The notes: generated by a model not told the origin, from the sequence alone. A DNA stretch of 64,000 bases from Ruminococcus sp. AF31-8BH (GCF_003460605.1 NZ_QTVN01000016.1:1-64000); one strand, 5' to 3'; shown: positions 25,835 to 35,441, counted from the stretch's first letter. A program made the numbers and translations.

Positions 25835-28465
25835 ATGGAGCTTACAAGACTTAAGGTAAACAGTCAATACAGACCATGCGTGGACGAAGTACCTTATTTT
25901 TCATGGGTGATCATCAGTGACAAAAAGAATGTGATGCAGACATCCTATCATATTACAGTGACAAGTCTGGGAGAAGTAGTGTGGGATTCCGGGGTGATAG
26001 AAAGTGATAAAAGCACTTTTGTAGAGTACAACGGGAAACCATTGAAAAGTCTCAGTGACTATAGCTGGACAGTGAAAGTGACGGTTAATAACGGAGAAAA
26101 GGCGGCGGCATCCTCATCCTTTGAGACGGGATTTATGAAGAAAGAATGGACGGCCGAGTGGGTGAAATCTCCGTTCCCGATGAAAAAGGTAAAACCTGGA
26201 ACCGGCGGGCAGAATCCGGCAGAATATTTCCGCAAAGAATTTGACGCACGAGACGGTATAAAACGGGCACGCGTCTATGCCACATGCCACGGAGCATATC
26301 AGCTCAGCGTGAACGGAATACGTCCGGACGACAGAGAGTTTGCTCCGGAATTTACCGTCTATTCTAAATATCTGTGTTACCAGACTTATGATGTGACTCC
26401 ATTCTTGAGAGAGGGAAGAAATGTCATAGGAATGTTAGTGGGGGACGGCTGGTATGACAGTGCGAACTTTAAACCGAGAAGCAGGAAGTTTAAAGCCGAA
26501 CATTCTGTGTTATTTCAGATAAAGATTGATTATGAAGACGGAACGAGTGAAATTGTTCTGTCCGATGATGCTGTGAAGGTTTCGGAAAGTCCGGTCCGGT
26601 CTTCCGATTTGTTTGCAGGCGAACTCTATGACGCACGGATGGAACAGGAAAACTGGAACTGCTGCGGATTCGATGACAGCAGCTGGAAAGCAGGTATCCC
26701 ATGCGGAAAATCTTACGCGAACCTGGTAGCTCAGTACGGGGAACCGGTGCGCCCGGTAAAGGAAGTACCGGCAGTCGGAATGACAGTCAGCCCGAAAGAC
26801 GAGACGATCATTGACTTCGGGCAGAATCTGGCGGGGGTTCTGCGCGTAAAAGCGAAACTGCCTGCCGGAACAAAAATGGTATTAGATCATTTTGAAACTC
26901 TGGATCAATATGGAAACTATTTCAATAATATTTTCATGTCAGAGAAAACAGGACACAAACAAAGCGATATTTATATTTCAAAAGGGAAATTTACAGAATA
27001 TATACCGCATTTTACATATCACGGTTTCCGCTATGTGAGAGTGACATGCAATCAGCCGGTGAGTCCGGAGGATTTCACAGCGATTGTCCTGTCTTCTGAC
27101 AATGAGGATCTGGGAACTTTTGAGACGTCCAACGAAGATATAAACCGGCTTTACGAAAATACAAGATGGTCTCAGCGGTCGAATCTGTTCTCAATCCCCA
27201 CGGACTGTCCGCAGAGAGAAAAAGGCGGATGGACCGGAGATATCCAGATTTATGCAAGAACAGCCATGCTCAACGAAAATGTAACCCCGTTTCTGACAAG
27301 ATGGCTGCGTAATATGACCTGCAGCCAGCAGAAAAACGGAGCGATTCCCAATGTGATCCCCCTTACCGGAATCTATGAATTACTGGAGAAACTGAATCGG
27401 ATCGTATACCGCAATTTTGAACCGGTGGGAGAAGCGGGATGGGGAGATGCCGCTTGTATCGTACCGTGGAGCATGTATCAGCTTACAGGAAATATCAGGA
27501 TACTGAGAGAGCAGTATGACACAATGAAAAAGTGGTGCGACTATATCATCAACACTGCAAAGAAGCGTAGAGGCAAGATGAAACATCCAAAAGAAATTGA
27601 CCAGTATCTGTGGAATACAGGACATCAGTACGGGGAGTGGCTCATACCGAGCCAGACAGTAGACGGAGCAGACCAAAGCGCTGCAAAACCTATCAATACT
27701 TCTGTATACTGCGCGCCAATCTTTGGATGGAATTCCTGTCGGATCATGGCAGATACAGCAGCACTCCTCGGGCATACATCAGACGAATTATACTATGATG
27801 ACATTGCGTCCAGAATGAAATCTGCCATTCAAAAAGGACTGATCGATGATGATGGGAAGATGCCTCTTGATTTTATGGGCAGTTATGTGCTGGCAATCGC
27901 ATTTGATCTTGCTCCTGAAAGGAAGAAAAAAAGTATCGCCGGACATTTGATCCGCAAGATAGAAGAAAACGGGGATTGTCTGGATACAGGATTCCTGACG
28001 ACACCGTATCTGCTGGATGCACTCTGTAAGATCGGCAGGATGGACAAGGCATATAAAATCCTGCTCCAGACAAAGTGCCCGTCATGGCTTTATGAGGTGA
28101 AGCAGGGAGCGACAACAATCTGGGAAAATTACATTTCTTACAAGGAGGACGGGTCTCCGGTTATGACAAGCCTGAACCATTATGCCTTTGGATGCGTGGA
28201 CGACTGGATGTTCCGGAAGATAAGCGGCATTGATATGGCTGCTTCCGGATTTAAGAAGATTGTGATTGCGCCGGAGCCGAATAATGCGTTTACAAGTGCA
28301 AAACGTACCTATATGAGTGAGTACGGTAAAGTAGGGGCAGAGTGGAGTATGGAAGAGGGGAAATTTAAATTGAAAGTGGAGATTCCCTGTAACACAACTG
28401 CCACTGTAAAACTGCCGGATGGCAGATTGTATGAGGTGGGGAGCGGAATATATCAGTTTGAATAA
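25835..28465 (+). CDS. Glycoside hydrolase family 78 alpha-L-rhamnosidase (second)
   Basis: 876 residues, cytoplasmic. Domain order as in GH78: N-terminal beta domains (SSFETGFMKKEWTAEW, YQLSVNG), FGQNLAGVLRVKAK, FTYHGFRYVRVTC, then the catalytic barrel with IPTDCPQREKGGWTGDIQIY (DER motif present as REKGGW) and TTIWENYISY carrying the general base. It ends with the usual C-terminal beta domain and lacks the helical tail of the 21666 gene, so the two rhamnosidases are distant paralogues, probably with different linkage or aglycone preference. It follows the damaged symporter by 18 bases and is closed by a strong terminator. Confidence 0.92.
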   Translation: MELTRLKVNSQYRPCVDEVPYFSWVIISDKKNVMQTSYHITVTSLGEVVWDSGVIESDKSTFVEYNGKPLKSLSDYSWTVKVTVNNGEKAAASSSFETGFMKKEWTAEWVKSPFPMKKVKPGTGGQNPAEYFRKEFDARDGIKRARVYATCHGAYQLSVNGIRPDDREFAPEFTVYSKYLCYQTYDVTPFLREGRNVIGMLVGDGWYDSANFKPRSRKFKAEHSVLFQIKIDYEDGTSEIVLSDDAVKVSESPVRSSDLFAGELYDARMEQENWNCCGFDDSSWKAGIPCGKSYANLVAQYGEPVRPVKEVPAVGMTVSPKDETIIDFGQNLAGVLRVKAKLPAGTKMVLDHFETLDQYGNYFNNIFMSEKTGHKQSDIYISKGKFTEYIPHFTYHGFRYVRVTCNQPVSPEDFTAIVLSSDNEDLGTFETSNEDINRLYENTRWSQRSNLFSIPTDCPQREKGGWTGDIQIYARTAMLNENVTPFLTRWLRNMTCSQQKNGAIPNVIPLTGIYELLEKLNRIVYRNFEPVGEAGWGDAACIVPWSMYQLTGNIRILREQYDTMKKWCDYIINTAKKRRGKMKHPKEIDQYLWNTGHQYGEWLIPSQTVDGADQSAAKPINTSVYCAPIFGWNSCRIMADTAALLGHTSDELYYDDIASRMKSAIQKGLIDDDGKMPLDFMGSYVLAIAFDLAPERKKKSIAGHLIRKIEENGDCLDTGFLTTPYLLDALCKIGRMDKAYKILLQTKCPSWLYEVKQGATTIWENYISYKEDGSPVMTSLNHYAFGCVDDWMFRKISGIDMAASGFKKIVIAPEPNNAFTSAKRTYMSEYGKVGAEWSMEEGKFKLKVEIPCNTTATVKLPDGRLYEVGSGIYQFE

Positions 28466-28501
28466 AAGTATCAAAGGAAATAAAATGACAGTATTTGTGA
28501 G

Positions 28502-28536
28502 AACTGACCGGCAAAAGCAGACGGTCAGTTTTTCTT
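28502..28536 (+). terminator. Strong intrinsic terminator after second GH78
   Basis: AACTGACCG (28502-28510) pairs exactly with CGGTCAGTT (28522-28530), followed by TTTCTT. It ends the first glycoside transcription unit. Confidence 0.9.
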
Positions 28537-28574
28537 AATACGAAAGTTGAAAATAATACGAGGAGTTTAGGATT

Positions 28575-29372
28575 ATGAAAAAGAAAATATTGAAGATTAC
28601 CTTAAGTGTCGTTTTAATTTTGATTCTGGCTGTGGGTATAGGTCTGGCATATTTAGTAGGGGCGGCAGGCGGTGGTGGACCGTTTGATTTTGTTTGGAAG
28701 AACAAACTGAAAAAAATGCCAGGAAACGCAGAAAAATATAGTCTGGAAAATGTAGAACCCTTAGAAAACAGTCCGCTTGAAGGAAAGCGTATTTGCTATC
28801 TTGGATCGTCTGTAACTTTAGGGCTGTACTCAATGGATGTTTCCTTTGTAGATTATATCTCTTATAGAAATGGCTGTGAGTATGTAAAAGAGGCCGTAAG
28901 TGGTACTACTTTAGTGGATAACGGAAAGACGTCTTATATCCAGAGGATGAAAAATAATATCGGTACAGATGAGAAATTCGATGCATTTGTCTGCCAGCTT
29001 TCCACGAATGACGCGTCGAAGGAAATGCCGATAGGAGAACTCAGCCGTTCAGAAAATTTGGAAGATTTTGATACACAGACGATAACAGGAGCAATGGAAT
29101 ATATCATTGTATATGCAAAGCAGACATGGAATTGTCCCGTGATCTTTTATACTGGAACAAAATATGACAGTAAACAGTATCAGCAGATGGTAGATGTATT
29201 ATTTGAGCTTCAGGATAAATATGGAATAGGCGTGATCGACCTTTGGAATGACGAGGAGATGAATGACGTTTCTGAAAAAGAATATGAAGTTTATATGGCA
29301 GATCCGGTTCATCCGACGCAGGCAGGATATCTGGAATGGTGGACGCCTAAGATGGAAGAATATTTATATTAA
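28575..29372 (+). CDS. SGNH/GDSL-type hydrolase, membrane anchored
   Basis: 265 residues. A basic N-terminus plus a hydrophobic stretch (KITLSVVLILILAVGIGLAY) gives a signal anchor. The SGNH blocks are visible: block I YLGSSVTLG with the catalytic Ser, block II VSGTTL, block III CQLSTNDA, block V MADPVHPTQAGY with Asp and His. Such enzymes are acyl esterases, often carbohydrate deacetylases. Located after the terminator at 28502-28536 with its own AGGAG site, it starts a new unit between the GH78 and the third symporter. Likely deacylates the glycoside outside the cell. Confidence 0.85.
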   Translation: MKKKILKITLSVVLILILAVGIGLAYLVGAAGGGGPFDFVWKNKLKKMPGNAEKYSLENVEPLENSPLEGKRICYLGSSVTLGLYSMDVSFVDYISYRNGCEYVKEAVSGTTLVDNGKTSYIQRMKNNIGTDEKFDAFVCQLSTNDASKEMPIGELSRSENLEDFDTQTITGAMEYIIVYAKQTWNCPVIFYTGTKYDSKQYQQMVDVLFELQDKYGIGVIDLWNDEEMNDVSEKEYEVYMADPVHPTQAGYLEWWTPKMEEYLY

Positions 29373-29394
29373 TTTTTAGAAAGATGATTATTAT

Positions 29395-29433
29395 ATTAAG
29401 TTTCGTCGGTAAACCGCTTATATATCGTTGGTG
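29395..29433 (+). promoter_or_regulatory. 39-bp conserved element, copy 2 (candidate AraC site)
   Basis: ATTAAGTTT, GTCGGTAAA, CTTAT and TCGTTG occur with the same spacing as in 16795-16833. Six of 39 positions differ. It lies about 60 bp upstream of the symporter start; ATCGTT (29424-29429), 17 bases, GATTAT may be the associated promoter. Confidence 0.6.
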
Positions 29434-29490
29434 ATTTGCCCTTTGGGATTATTTATAATTGAATCAAACAATGAAAGGACGGATAACGAA

Positions 29491-30867
29491 ATGGAAAATG
29501 CAGTTACAAAAAGAGAAAAAATCAGTTATGGTTTGTATTTTATGGGACAGAATGTATTCTATGGACTGATAGGATATATGACTACATATTTTACAGATAT
29601 CGGCATAACGGCAGCATTGGTTGCGATCGTGGCGCTGATCACGAAAGTGTGGGATGCCATCAACGATCCGATCTTCGGTATGATCATGGATAAGGTAAAT
29701 TTTAAGAAAGGGAAATTCCTGCCGTGGCTTCAAATATCTGTCATAGCGATTCCGGTGGCGACCATTCTTCTTTTTACAATACCTACCGGGATTCCCATGA
29801 TGGCTAAAATCATATGGGCAACACTTGCTTATATGTTATGGGATACAGCCTATACCCTTTGTGATGTGCCGATTTTTGGTATTGTCACCACGATGACAAC
29901 GGACCAGAAGGAACGTATTTCACTAAACAGTATAGGAAGGATGTTTGTTATTTTTGCAGGTATTGTTACAGGAATTGTCCTGCCGTTGGTACGGCAGCGG
30001 TTAGGCGGCTGGGCGACAACAGTAATTGTGTTATCTCTTTTGTCAGTTGTTATGATGATTCCAATCTGTCTGTTCGCAAAGGAGAGAGTAATTGAAAAAG
30101 AAAGAGCACTGGACGAAGGGGCAGAAGATAGTTATACGCTGCGCGATATGGCAGAATGTCTGCGAAAGAACAAATATTTATTGATTTTCTTTGCGGCTCC
30201 GCTCATCAGCAGCCTGCTTAATGTTGGTGCAAATTGGGGCTTATATGTTGCCCGGTACTGCCTTGGCGGTGAAGAAGCTGCCTCATATGTTTCGATGACG
30301 GTGATTATTCCAACCTTAATCGGTGCGGTTATGGCAGTAGAATTATGCAAGAAATATGACAAATTTAAAGTCTTCTATATTTCATATGTTTTCGCTTTAC
30401 TTCTGGGAATTGTAAGATTCATTGCTGGGTATGAGAATATGACGGTGTATGTGACTTTAAATGCCTTAGGAGGAATTCCGCTGGGAATAGCAGTTATACT
30501 GCAGTATCAGTTTACGCCGGACTGCTACGAGTATGGACAGTACAAGACAGGATTAAAAATGCGTGGTGTAACGTTTGCAGCGCAGACATTTTTTACAAAA
30601 TTAAATGGAGCGGTCGCAACAGCAGTCAGTGTGTTTGCGTTAACTTTAATCGGCTTCCGGGAAGGAGAAGGCGTTGTTCAGGCGGCAGGATTTGCCGATA
30701 AATTATGGACATTCAGCTGTCTTGGCAGCATTATCGGGGGGATTTGCACTCTGCTTATGCTTCGCCTTTACAAGCTTAATGACCATGATGTCCAGCTGAT
30801 GGCAAAATGCAACAATGGTGAGATTAGCCGTGAAGAGGCAGAGTCACAGATGATCAATCAGTATTAA
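29491..30867 (+). CDS. GPH-family glycoside/cation symporter (third)
   Basis: 458 residues from the ATG at 29491 (GAAAGGACGG upstream); the longer frame to 29428 would run into the 39-bp element. 12 TM segments, with KVWDAINDPIFGMIMDKVNF and KERISLNSIGR motifs of the GPH family. It diverges from the other two symporters of the locus, and its C-terminal tail KCNNGEISREEAE is hydrophilic. It heads the second operon (symporter, GH3, ene-reductase). Different sequence suggests a different substrate from the transporters at 20289 and 24521. Confidence 0.92.
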   Translation: MENAVTKREKISYGLYFMGQNVFYGLIGYMTTYFTDIGITAALVAIVALITKVWDAINDPIFGMIMDKVNFKKGKFLPWLQISVIAIPVATILLFTIPTGIPMMAKIIWATLAYMLWDTAYTLCDVPIFGIVTTMTTDQKERISLNSIGRMFVIFAGIVTGIVLPLVRQRLGGWATTVIVLSLLSVVMMIPICLFAKERVIEKERALDEGAEDSYTLRDMAECLRKNKYLLIFFAAPLISSLLNVGANWGLYVARYCLGGEEAASYVSMTVIIPTLIGAVMAVELCKKYDKFKVFYISYVFALLLGIVRFIAGYENMTVYVTLNALGGIPLGIAVILQYQFTPDCYEYGQYKTGLKMRGVTFAAQTFFTKLNGAVATAVSVFALTLIGFREGEGVVQAAGFADKLWTFSCLGSIIGGICTLLMLRLYKLNDHDVQLMAKCNNGEISREEAESQMINQY

Positions 30868-30890
30868 GAAAAGAATGGAGGACTTTTGCG

Positions 30891-33146
30891 ATGGACAGAA
30901 TAAAGGAACTGATTTCAAAAATGACGCTGGAAGAGAAGGCAAGTCTCTGCTCGGGCGCTGATAACTGGCATACGAAAGAAATCAAACGACTGAACATTCC
31001 GTCAGTTATGATGGTGGACGGCCCTCACGGACTGAGAAAGCAGGAAGGGGAAACGGATCATCTGGGATTGAATGAAAGTGTGAAGGCCGTTTGTTTCCCA
31101 GCAGCCTGTGCAACAGCCTCCAGCTTCGATGTTGACCTGATGGAACGGATGGGAGAGACGCTGGGAGCGGAGTGTCAGGCCGAGAATGTAAGCATGCTGC
31201 TTGGCCCGGCGGTGAATATTAAAAGGAGCCCGTTATGCGGGCGGAACTTTGAGTATCTGTCGGAGGATCCATATCTGGCAGGTAGGATGGCATCGGCATA
31301 TATCCGCGGAGTACAGAGTCAGGGCGTGGGGACAAGCATTAAGCACTTCGCACTGAATAACCAGGAAACACTCCGTATGACGATATCTTCCGAGGTGTCA
31401 GAACGTGCGCTCAGGGAAATCTACCTGCCTGCGTTTGAGGAAGCGGTGAAAGAATCAGCTCCAAGAACCGTCATGTGTAGCTACAACAAAATAAATGGAG
31501 AATATGCTTCGGAAAACAGATATCTTCTGACAGATATCCTGAGAAAAGAATGGGGATACAAAGGCTGCGTCGTCAGTGACTGGGGCGCTGTAAATAACCG
31601 TGTGAAAGGACTGCAGGCCGGACTGGATCTGGAGATGCCTTATTCCGGAGGATACAATGACAGACAGATTGTGAAAGCAGTACAGGAGGGAAGACTGGAC
31701 GAAGCTGTGCTGGATGAAGCGGTGGAGCGGGTATTGAATGTTGTATTTGCCGGTGAAGAGCAGCATTGTCCGGAAATTATATCTGATAAGGAAACAGATC
31801 ATAAAAAAGCAGCGGATATTGAGACGGAATGTGCGGTCCTGCTAGAAAATAACGGTATACTTCCGTTGAATACAGACAGAAAGGTTGCCTATATAGGGGA
31901 ATTTGCCGAAAAGCCGCGGTATCAGGGCGGCGGCTCCAGCCATATCAATCCGTTCAGGGTCGTTTCGGCATTAGATGCTGCCGGAGAAAAAGGGCGTAGC
32001 GTGACTTATGCAAAAGGATTTTCTATGGAAAATGACGCGATGACGGAACAAGAGCTAGAAAAAGCGCTTCGGACTGCTGCAGAAGCAGACGTCGCGGTGA
32101 TCTTTGCCGGTCTGCCTGAGATATTTGAGTCGGAAGGGTATGACAGAACATCTATGAAGCTGCCCCAATGCCAGGACCGTCTGATCGAAGAAGTGTTGAA
32201 AGTACAGCCTAATGTTGTAGTTGTACTCCACAATGGAAGCCCGGTAGAACTGCCCTGGGCTGATAAAGTAAGCGCGATCCTTGAAATGTATCTCGGAGGT
32301 CAGGGCGTTGGCGAAGCCTGTGACTGGCTGTTATACGGAGAAGCGAATCCGTCCGGCAGGCTGGCGGAGACATTCCCGTACCGGCTGGAAGATAATCCGA
32401 GCTACCTTCATTTCCCAGGAAATGGAAAGCGGGTGTTATATGGTGAGGATATCTTTGTCGGGTACCGCTATTATGATACAAAGAAGGTTCCGGTGCGGTA
32501 TGCATTCGGACATGGGCTGTCTTACACGGAATTTGCTTATGAGGACTTGAATTTGTCATCGGCTCAAATGACGGATGAGGATATCCTGACGGTCTCCTTC
32601 AAGGTGAAAAATACAGGAAAGACAGAAGGAAAAGAAGTCGTACAGCTGTACGTGGCTGACCTGTGCGGCATATCGGAGAGACCGGTCAAGGAATTGAAAG
32701 GATTTGCCAAAGTTCATCTCCTGCCGGGAGAGGAAAAAACGGTGTCGATGGAAATTTTGGCGAGGGATCTTTCCTATTATGAAGAACGTCTCGGGGACTG
32801 GTATGCGCCATCCGGAACATACCGGATCCTGATCGGCCATGCTTCTGATGACATCCGATTACATGCTGATATTGTATTTGAAACACAGAAAGAACTGCCC
32901 CTTCGCGTAGATTTCACAACAACGTTCGGAGAATTATTGGATCATACGAAAACCGCTCCCGTTATTACGGAACTGCTGGCTCCATTGGCAGCAGCAGCCG
33001 CATCAGCAGAAGGTATGAGTGACGAATACAAGAAGCTGGGAGAGCAAGTTATCCGGGAAATGCCGATGAAATCTCTGCTGGGACAGATGCCGGGAGAACA
33101 GGTGGAACAGCTGATCGGTCAGTTGAATTGCTTACTTGCACAATAG
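30891..33146 (+). CDS. Glycoside hydrolase family 3 beta-glucosidase (paralogue)
   Basis: 751 residues, highly similar to the GH3 at 18015 throughout (shared LGPAVNIKRSPLCGRNFEY, KHFALNNQE, VVSDWGAVNNRVKGL, YQGGGSSHIN). The nucleophile is the Asp in VSDWGAV. It has the same four-part layout, including the helical tail, which starts TTTFGELLDHTKT and ends PMKSLLGQMPGEQVEQLIG. GGAGGAC precedes the ATG. The duplication places one GH3 in each of the two operons. It follows the symporter by 23 bases. Confidence 0.93.
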   Translation: MDRIKELISKMTLEEKASLCSGADNWHTKEIKRLNIPSVMMVDGPHGLRKQEGETDHLGLNESVKAVCFPAACATASSFDVDLMERMGETLGAECQAENVSMLLGPAVNIKRSPLCGRNFEYLSEDPYLAGRMASAYIRGVQSQGVGTSIKHFALNNQETLRMTISSEVSERALREIYLPAFEEAVKESAPRTVMCSYNKINGEYASENRYLLTDILRKEWGYKGCVVSDWGAVNNRVKGLQAGLDLEMPYSGGYNDRQIVKAVQEGRLDEAVLDEAVERVLNVVFAGEEQHCPEIISDKETDHKKAADIETECAVLLENNGILPLNTDRKVAYIGEFAEKPRYQGGGSSHINPFRVVSALDAAGEKGRSVTYAKGFSMENDAMTEQELEKALRTAAEADVAVIFAGLPEIFESEGYDRTSMKLPQCQDRLIEEVLKVQPNVVVVLHNGSPVELPWADKVSAILEMYLGGQGVGEACDWLLYGEANPSGRLAETFPYRLEDNPSYLHFPGNGKRVLYGEDIFVGYRYYDTKKVPVRYAFGHGLSYTEFAYEDLNLSSAQMTDEDILTVSFKVKNTGKTEGKEVVQLYVADLCGISERPVKELKGFAKVHLLPGEEKTVSMEILARDLSYYEERLGDWYAPSGTYRILIGHASDDIRLHADIVFETQKELPLRVDFTTTFGELLDHTKTAPVITELLAPLAAAAASAEGMSDEYKKLGEQVIREMPMKSLLGQMPGEQVEQLIGQLNCLLAQ

Positions 33147-33172
33147 GATAATTGAGGAAGGATGTTCAAAAA

Positions 33173-35239
33173 ATGAAAAAAGAACACGAAATTTTATTTG
33201 AACCATTTAAAATTGGAACGGTAATGATTAAAAACCGTTTTGTTTTGGAACCAATGGAAGGTACAAACATGATAGACTGCTTACCTATTTTTAAAATTGG
33301 TGAGGATATCTATGATTATTATGTGGAGCGTGCAAAGAATCATGTAGGTTTAATTATTCCCGGAATGGTTACTCTGCGTAGTATGGTGGGGAAACAGTGG
33401 CTTTATGAGCAGAAAGAAATATTCGAAGGACTAAAGCCGCTTTTAGCAGAAATTCATAGTTACGGTGCAAAAGTGTTTTTGCAGATTGGTGCAGGATGGG
33501 GACGAACATTTACCATGCCGCTGGCATTAAAGGAACTTTATGAAAAAGAGAAGGAAACCGGACAAAAGTCCATGTTTGACTGGGATAATCTTCTTGTAGC
33601 CCCTAGTGAACTGCCTAACCGTTGGCTTCCAGAAATTATACATAGACCACTGACGGAAGGAGAAATTCTTGAGTATGTGGATGCCTATGGTAAGACAGCC
33701 AAACTTTGTATGGAGACAGGGTTTGACGGTGTGGAAGTGCATGCCGTGCATGAAGGCTATCTGCTGGATCAGTTTACAACGAAGTATACGAATCGGAGAA
33801 CAGATCAGTATGGGGGGACTTTTGATAACCGCTACAGGTTTGCGAAAGAAGTTGTAGAGGAGATTAAGCGACAGTGCGGTGACACATTCCCTGTATCCCT
33901 TCGGTATTCCGTAACCAGTAAGACAATCGGCTTTGGTATCGGGGCAGTTTATGGTGAGAAATTTACAGAAGCCGGCAGAGATCTTGAGGAAGGGCTGAAA
34001 GCCGCAAAATATCTTCAGGATGCAGGATATGACATGCTTAATGCGGACAATGGGACTTACGATTCATGGTACTGGGCGCATCCGCCTGTATATATGCCTT
34101 TAAACTGTAACATGGCGGAGGTGACACGATTAAAAGAAGTGGTAGAAATTCCTGTGGTATGTGCAGGAAGAATGCAGCCGGATGAAGCTTCAGCATCTAT
34201 ATCAGAAGGAAAACTGGATGCTATGGGAATCGGACGTCAGTTCCTGGCGGATCCGGAATATATTGTAAAACTGGAACAGGAGAAATTTAGCGACATTCTT
34301 CCTTGCATTGCATGTCATAATGCATGTCTTCCGATTTATCATTATGAAGGCGTTGGCTGTGAAATCGATGAAGAGGATGGAAAAACACAAGGGCATTGTG
34401 CGTTGAACCCTAGGACATTCTGTGAGCAGAAATATGATTTTGAGAAAAAAGCAGCTGTAACGAAAAGTATTGCGGTCATCGGCGGGGGTATCGCTGGGAT
34501 GACTGTAGCCCGAATTGCGGCAATACGAGGTCATGAGGTAACTATTTATGAAAAGAGTGACCGGCTCTGTGGTGTGTTTAATGCTGCAGCAGCACCTGAA
34601 TTCAAAGAAAAAGATAAAGAATTTATAAGATGGATTCAACAAGAAATAGAAAGCCTGCCGATTAAAGTGGAATACAACTGTGAAATTACAACTCTGGCTG
34701 AGCTGACAGAAGATGAAATTATCATTGCTACGGGCGCAAAACCTAGAAAGCTAGATGTTCCGGGACAGGAAAAAGCTATTGAAGCAACGGAATATCTGCT
34801 GGGGAGAAAAGTAGGAAAGGACGTCGCTGTAATCGGCGGAGGTTTGACGGGCTGCGAGATTGCCTATGACCTTGTGCTGAAAGGAAAACGACCGGTTATT
34901 GTGGAAATGGCAGACGATATTTTAAAGACCAAGGGACTCTGCATGGCAAACTCCAGTTGTATGAGAGACTTATTGCGGTATTATGAAGTTCCTATTTATA
35001 AAAACGCAAAGCTCTTAGAAATCATTGAAAATGGAATTGTTATTGAGACAGCGGAAAAGACAATACAGTTGGAATGCGACGACGTGATAATGAGCTGTGG
35101 TTATATGCCAGACACGAGGCTTGTTGACGGCGGAACACAACAGGGGAAAACGAATATTCATATAGTCGGCGATGTTAAAAAGGTTGGAAATTTGAAAACA
35201 GCAATCTGGGAGGCTTATGATTTAGCATTTTCTTTGTAA
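33173..35239 (+). CDS. Old Yellow Enzyme-type NADH:flavin oxidoreductase (ene-reductase)
   Basis: 688 residues from the ATG at 33173 (AGGAAGG upstream). N-terminal FMN TIM barrel (about 1-370): FEPFKIGTVMIKNRFV, DGVEVHAVHEGYLLDQF with the HxxH-like substrate site, CAGRMQPDEA, MGIGRQFLADPE. Then a 4Fe-4S cluster region with CIACHNAC and further Cys. C-terminal FAD/NAD(P) Rossmann domains follow: AVIGGGIAGMTVARIAA and AVIGGGLTGCEIAYDL. This is the architecture of 2,4-dienoyl-CoA reductase, BaiCD/BaiH and gut flavone/enoate reductases. Being last in a GH3/symporter operon, it may reduce an aglycone double bond; the substrate is not proven. Confidence 0.88.
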   Translation: MKKEHEILFEPFKIGTVMIKNRFVLEPMEGTNMIDCLPIFKIGEDIYDYYVERAKNHVGLIIPGMVTLRSMVGKQWLYEQKEIFEGLKPLLAEIHSYGAKVFLQIGAGWGRTFTMPLALKELYEKEKETGQKSMFDWDNLLVAPSELPNRWLPEIIHRPLTEGEILEYVDAYGKTAKLCMETGFDGVEVHAVHEGYLLDQFTTKYTNRRTDQYGGTFDNRYRFAKEVVEEIKRQCGDTFPVSLRYSVTSKTIGFGIGAVYGEKFTEAGRDLEEGLKAAKYLQDAGYDMLNADNGTYDSWYWAHPPVYMPLNCNMAEVTRLKEVVEIPVVCAGRMQPDEASASISEGKLDAMGIGRQFLADPEYIVKLEQEKFSDILPCIACHNACLPIYHYEGVGCEIDEEDGKTQGHCALNPRTFCEQKYDFEKKAAVTKSIAVIGGGIAGMTVARIAAIRGHEVTIYEKSDRLCGVFNAAAAPEFKEKDKEFIRWIQQEIESLPIKVEYNCEITTLAELTEDEIIIATGAKPRKLDVPGQEKAIEATEYLLGRKVGKDVAVIGGGLTGCEIAYDLVLKGKRPVIVEMADDILKTKGLCMANSSCMRDLLRYYEVPIYKNAKLLEIIENGIVIETAEKTIQLECDDVIMSCGYMPDTRLVDGGTQQGKTNIHIVGDVKKVGNLKTAIWEAYDLAFSL

Positions 35240-35363
35240 GATTAAACTCTTAAGCGGACAAAGAGGCTTTTAATATATTATAGAAACACTGCTATAAGAA
35301 TTATTGATACCATTAGGCTGTCGATTTTTGAGGGATGTCATATACAGAATTATACTGACTAAT

Positions 35364-35404
35364 ATTAAGTTTTAATCGGTATTTCAATTTGTGTGATGTA
35401 ATCA
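35364..35404 (+). promoter_or_regulatory. Partial copy of the 39-bp element
   Basis: ATTAAGTTT followed by ATCGGTA, then TGATGTAAT, resembles the two full elements at 16795 and 29395, but with substitutions and short gaps. It lies downstream of the ene-reductase with no glycoside gene after it. Confidence 0.3.
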
Positions 35405-35406
35405 TC

Positions 35407-35441
35407 AAAGGAGTCAATGAAGAGTTCATTGATTCCTTTTT
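35407..35441 (+). terminator. Terminator closing the glycoside locus
   Basis: AAAGGAGTCAATGAA (35407-35421) pairs with TTCATTGATTCCTTT (from 35425) with a single wobble, followed by T residues to 35441. Confidence 0.85.
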
